NCBI GenBank assembly: GCA_002341185.1
Contig: DDNP01000033.1
Location: forward strand, 60,620-66,869
From: Candidatus Neomicrothrix sp. UBA2517
GTDB lineage: Bacteria; Actinomycetota; Acidimicrobiia; Acidimicrobiales; UBA8592
Reading direction: 5' to 3'
DNA length: 6,250 nt
Shown: positions 5,213 to 6,250 of the stretch, piece by piece
Layout of the letters: every line of letters starts with the position of its first letter
Numbering within the stretch: position 1 is the first letter of the stretch
Notes under the pieces: model-generated
What the model saw: only the letters and a program-made list of their open reading frames with translations
What the model was told of the DNA's origin: nothing
Database searches by the model: none
Made by a program: the position numbers and the translations under genes

Positions 5213-6250
5213 TCAGCCGTATGAGCCAAATTCAGTAGGGGTAATTCCAAAGTATGCAATTACCGGATCAAGTACTGCTTGAATATCAGCGACGCTACCT
5301 GAACCAGGTTCATTCTCCATGTTAAGAATGGAATCAATTACTGATGTATCTATTCCATTATTTCCAAGAATTGGTTCAATGATTCTAAAGAACGCCCAAC
5401 CTTCAGCTTGGTGGACTCGAGCTGCTTCAGTATCACCAGCTTCTAGGTCTGAATAGACCTTTGATGCATACTTGATTGTAGCTTGAGCATAGGTTATGAA
5501 TACATGCTTTGTAGCTTCACGTGCAGCTGAGATTGTTCCTGCTTCGTCACCAGCGAGTAGGGCATCTCGGCCATCAATCATTGCTTGTAGCAGTCCTTCG
5601 TTCGCTAGAGCGGTTTCGCCATCTGATCCGAGAGTTCCGAAATCTTTGGCTCGCTTATTAGCGGTTGCAAATGGTCCACATTCTGGGGCTGCACCAGCGT
5701 AGAACGCCCATGCTTCATCCCAGTTATGTACAGCACCTGATGCTACGTCAAAGTTGCCATCTGCAGCTTTTGCAAGAGCAGCATTAAGTTCGTGAACGAC
5801 CCATGCAATCATAGTTTGGTTCATGATTCCTTTTTGGACACCTTGTTTACGTACAGCGTCTGATTCACCTTCCCAAACGCCTGTTCCGTTAAGTGCAGCA
5901 CTGACAAAATCGTCTAGTGGGGTTGCAGTTCCATAGTAAGTATCAATACCATGTTTCTTGCCTTCACCAGCTGCAAAGCCACCGATTGTTCGGACTGAAC
6001 CATCGGACTTCACTGAGTGAACACCATTGGCGTAGATTTCAGCAACTTCGCTCCACTTATAGTCACCTACGATAGCGTTGATATCGCAGATGTCTTGAAC
6101 GACTAGTCGGTGGGTGTCAACGTTTGATGCATATGCGTACCCGCCATCTTCTGGCGTCGCATCAGCTGTTGGTACTCCGGCTGCTGTTGAAGATGAGCCT
6201 GAGCTAGAAGCAGAAGCAGAAGCTGAAGCTACTGCGGATGCTGAGCTAGA
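5213..6250 (-). CDS. FEA1-like secreted or lipoprotein iron-assimilation protein (N-terminus outside window)
   Basis: The minus-strand frame stays open from the TGA at 5213-5215 to the window edge, giving 345 residues without the true start. A GTG at 6011-6013 is internal and not a start. The first 25 visible residues are almost only Ser and Ala, as in linkers after a lipoprotein or signal peptide. The folded part follows from about residue 39 (YAYASNVDTHRLVVQDICDI). It is predicted mainly helical and contains GIMNQTMIAWVVHEL, HNWDEAWAFYAG (175-186) and HQAEGWAFF (280-288), ending ITPTEFGSYG. This recalls the FEA1-related proteins (Chlamydomonas FEA1, an iron-deficiency-induced periplasmic protein, and bacterial FEA1-related lipoproteins), which are linked to iron uptake. 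The match is from memory. The convergent iron-type ABC ATPase gene supports it. If wrong, the protein is still an exported helical protein of unknown function. Confidence 0.65.
   Translation of the reverse strand, partial: SSSASAVASASASASSSGSSSTAAGVPTADATPEDGGYAYASNVDTHRLVVQDICDINAIVGDYKWSEVAEIYANGVHSVKSDGSVRTIGGFAAGEGKKHGIDTYYGTATPLDDFVSAALNGTGVWEGESDAVRKQGVQKGIMNQTMIAWVVHELNAALAKAADGNFDVASGAVHNWDEAWAFYAGAAPECGPFATANKRAKDFGTLGSDGETALANEGLLQAMIDGRDALLAGDEAGTISAAREATKHVFITYAQATIKYASKVYSDLEAGDTEAARVHQAEGWAFFRIIEPILGNNGIDTSVIDSILNMENEPGSGSVADIQAVLDPVIAYFGITPTEFGSYG

Noticed and set aside
5496..5702. Plus-strand open frame of 68 codons
   Set aside because: It is opposite the FEA1-like coding region, and its Ser/Ala/Arg-rich translation is typical of a reverse-frame shadow.
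6011..6013. GTG as the start of the minus-strand FEA1-like gene
   Set aside because: The frame continues upstream through conserved-looking sequence (VDTHRLVVQDICDI and onward) to the window edge, so the GTG is an internal Val codon.

Overview
The window looks like chromosomal DNA from a moderately low-GC, Gram-positive-type bacterium, most likely an aquatic actinobacterium of the Acidimicrobiia/Actinomarina sort. This placement is an inference. It rests on the rplI-dnaB linkage, GTG starts, an actinobacterial-looking conserved membrane protein, genes without visible ribosome binding sites, and a Ser/Ala-linker protein resembling FEA1-type iron proteins. No rRNA, tRNA, CRISPR array, insertion sequence or phage gene was seen.

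Layout. Positions 1-570 hold the acidic tail of an upstream gene, whose stop overlaps the GTG start of rplI (ribosomal protein L9). A 281-bp AT-rich gap (571-851) follows. It carries a hairpin after rplI, three ATCTATT repeats, an evenly spaced series of DnaA-box-like CACAG motifs and a possible dnaB promoter. Replicative helicase dnaB (852-2261) is followed 3 bp later by a 66-residue two-helix membrane protein. Next is an overlapping azlC-azlD pair (2512-3511) for branched-chain amino acid export, then a 112-residue conserved membrane protein (3575-3913). An ABC transporter ATPase of the FbpC/ferric-iron type follows (3953-5035). A strong hairpin terminator (5157-5198) separates it from a convergent minus-strand gene that runs off the right edge. 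That gene encodes a secreted or lipoprotein-like protein with a Ser/Ala linker and an internal helical repeat, and it resembles the FEA1-related iron-assimilation family.

How the parts relate. The left half is housekeeping: translation and replication. The right half is transport. The ABC ATPase and the FEA1-like protein plausibly belong to one iron-acquisition locus whose permease and binding protein are not in the window. The two most notable observations are the origin-like architecture upstream of dnaB and the FEA1-like protein with paired His/acid motifs beside an iron-type ABC ATPase.
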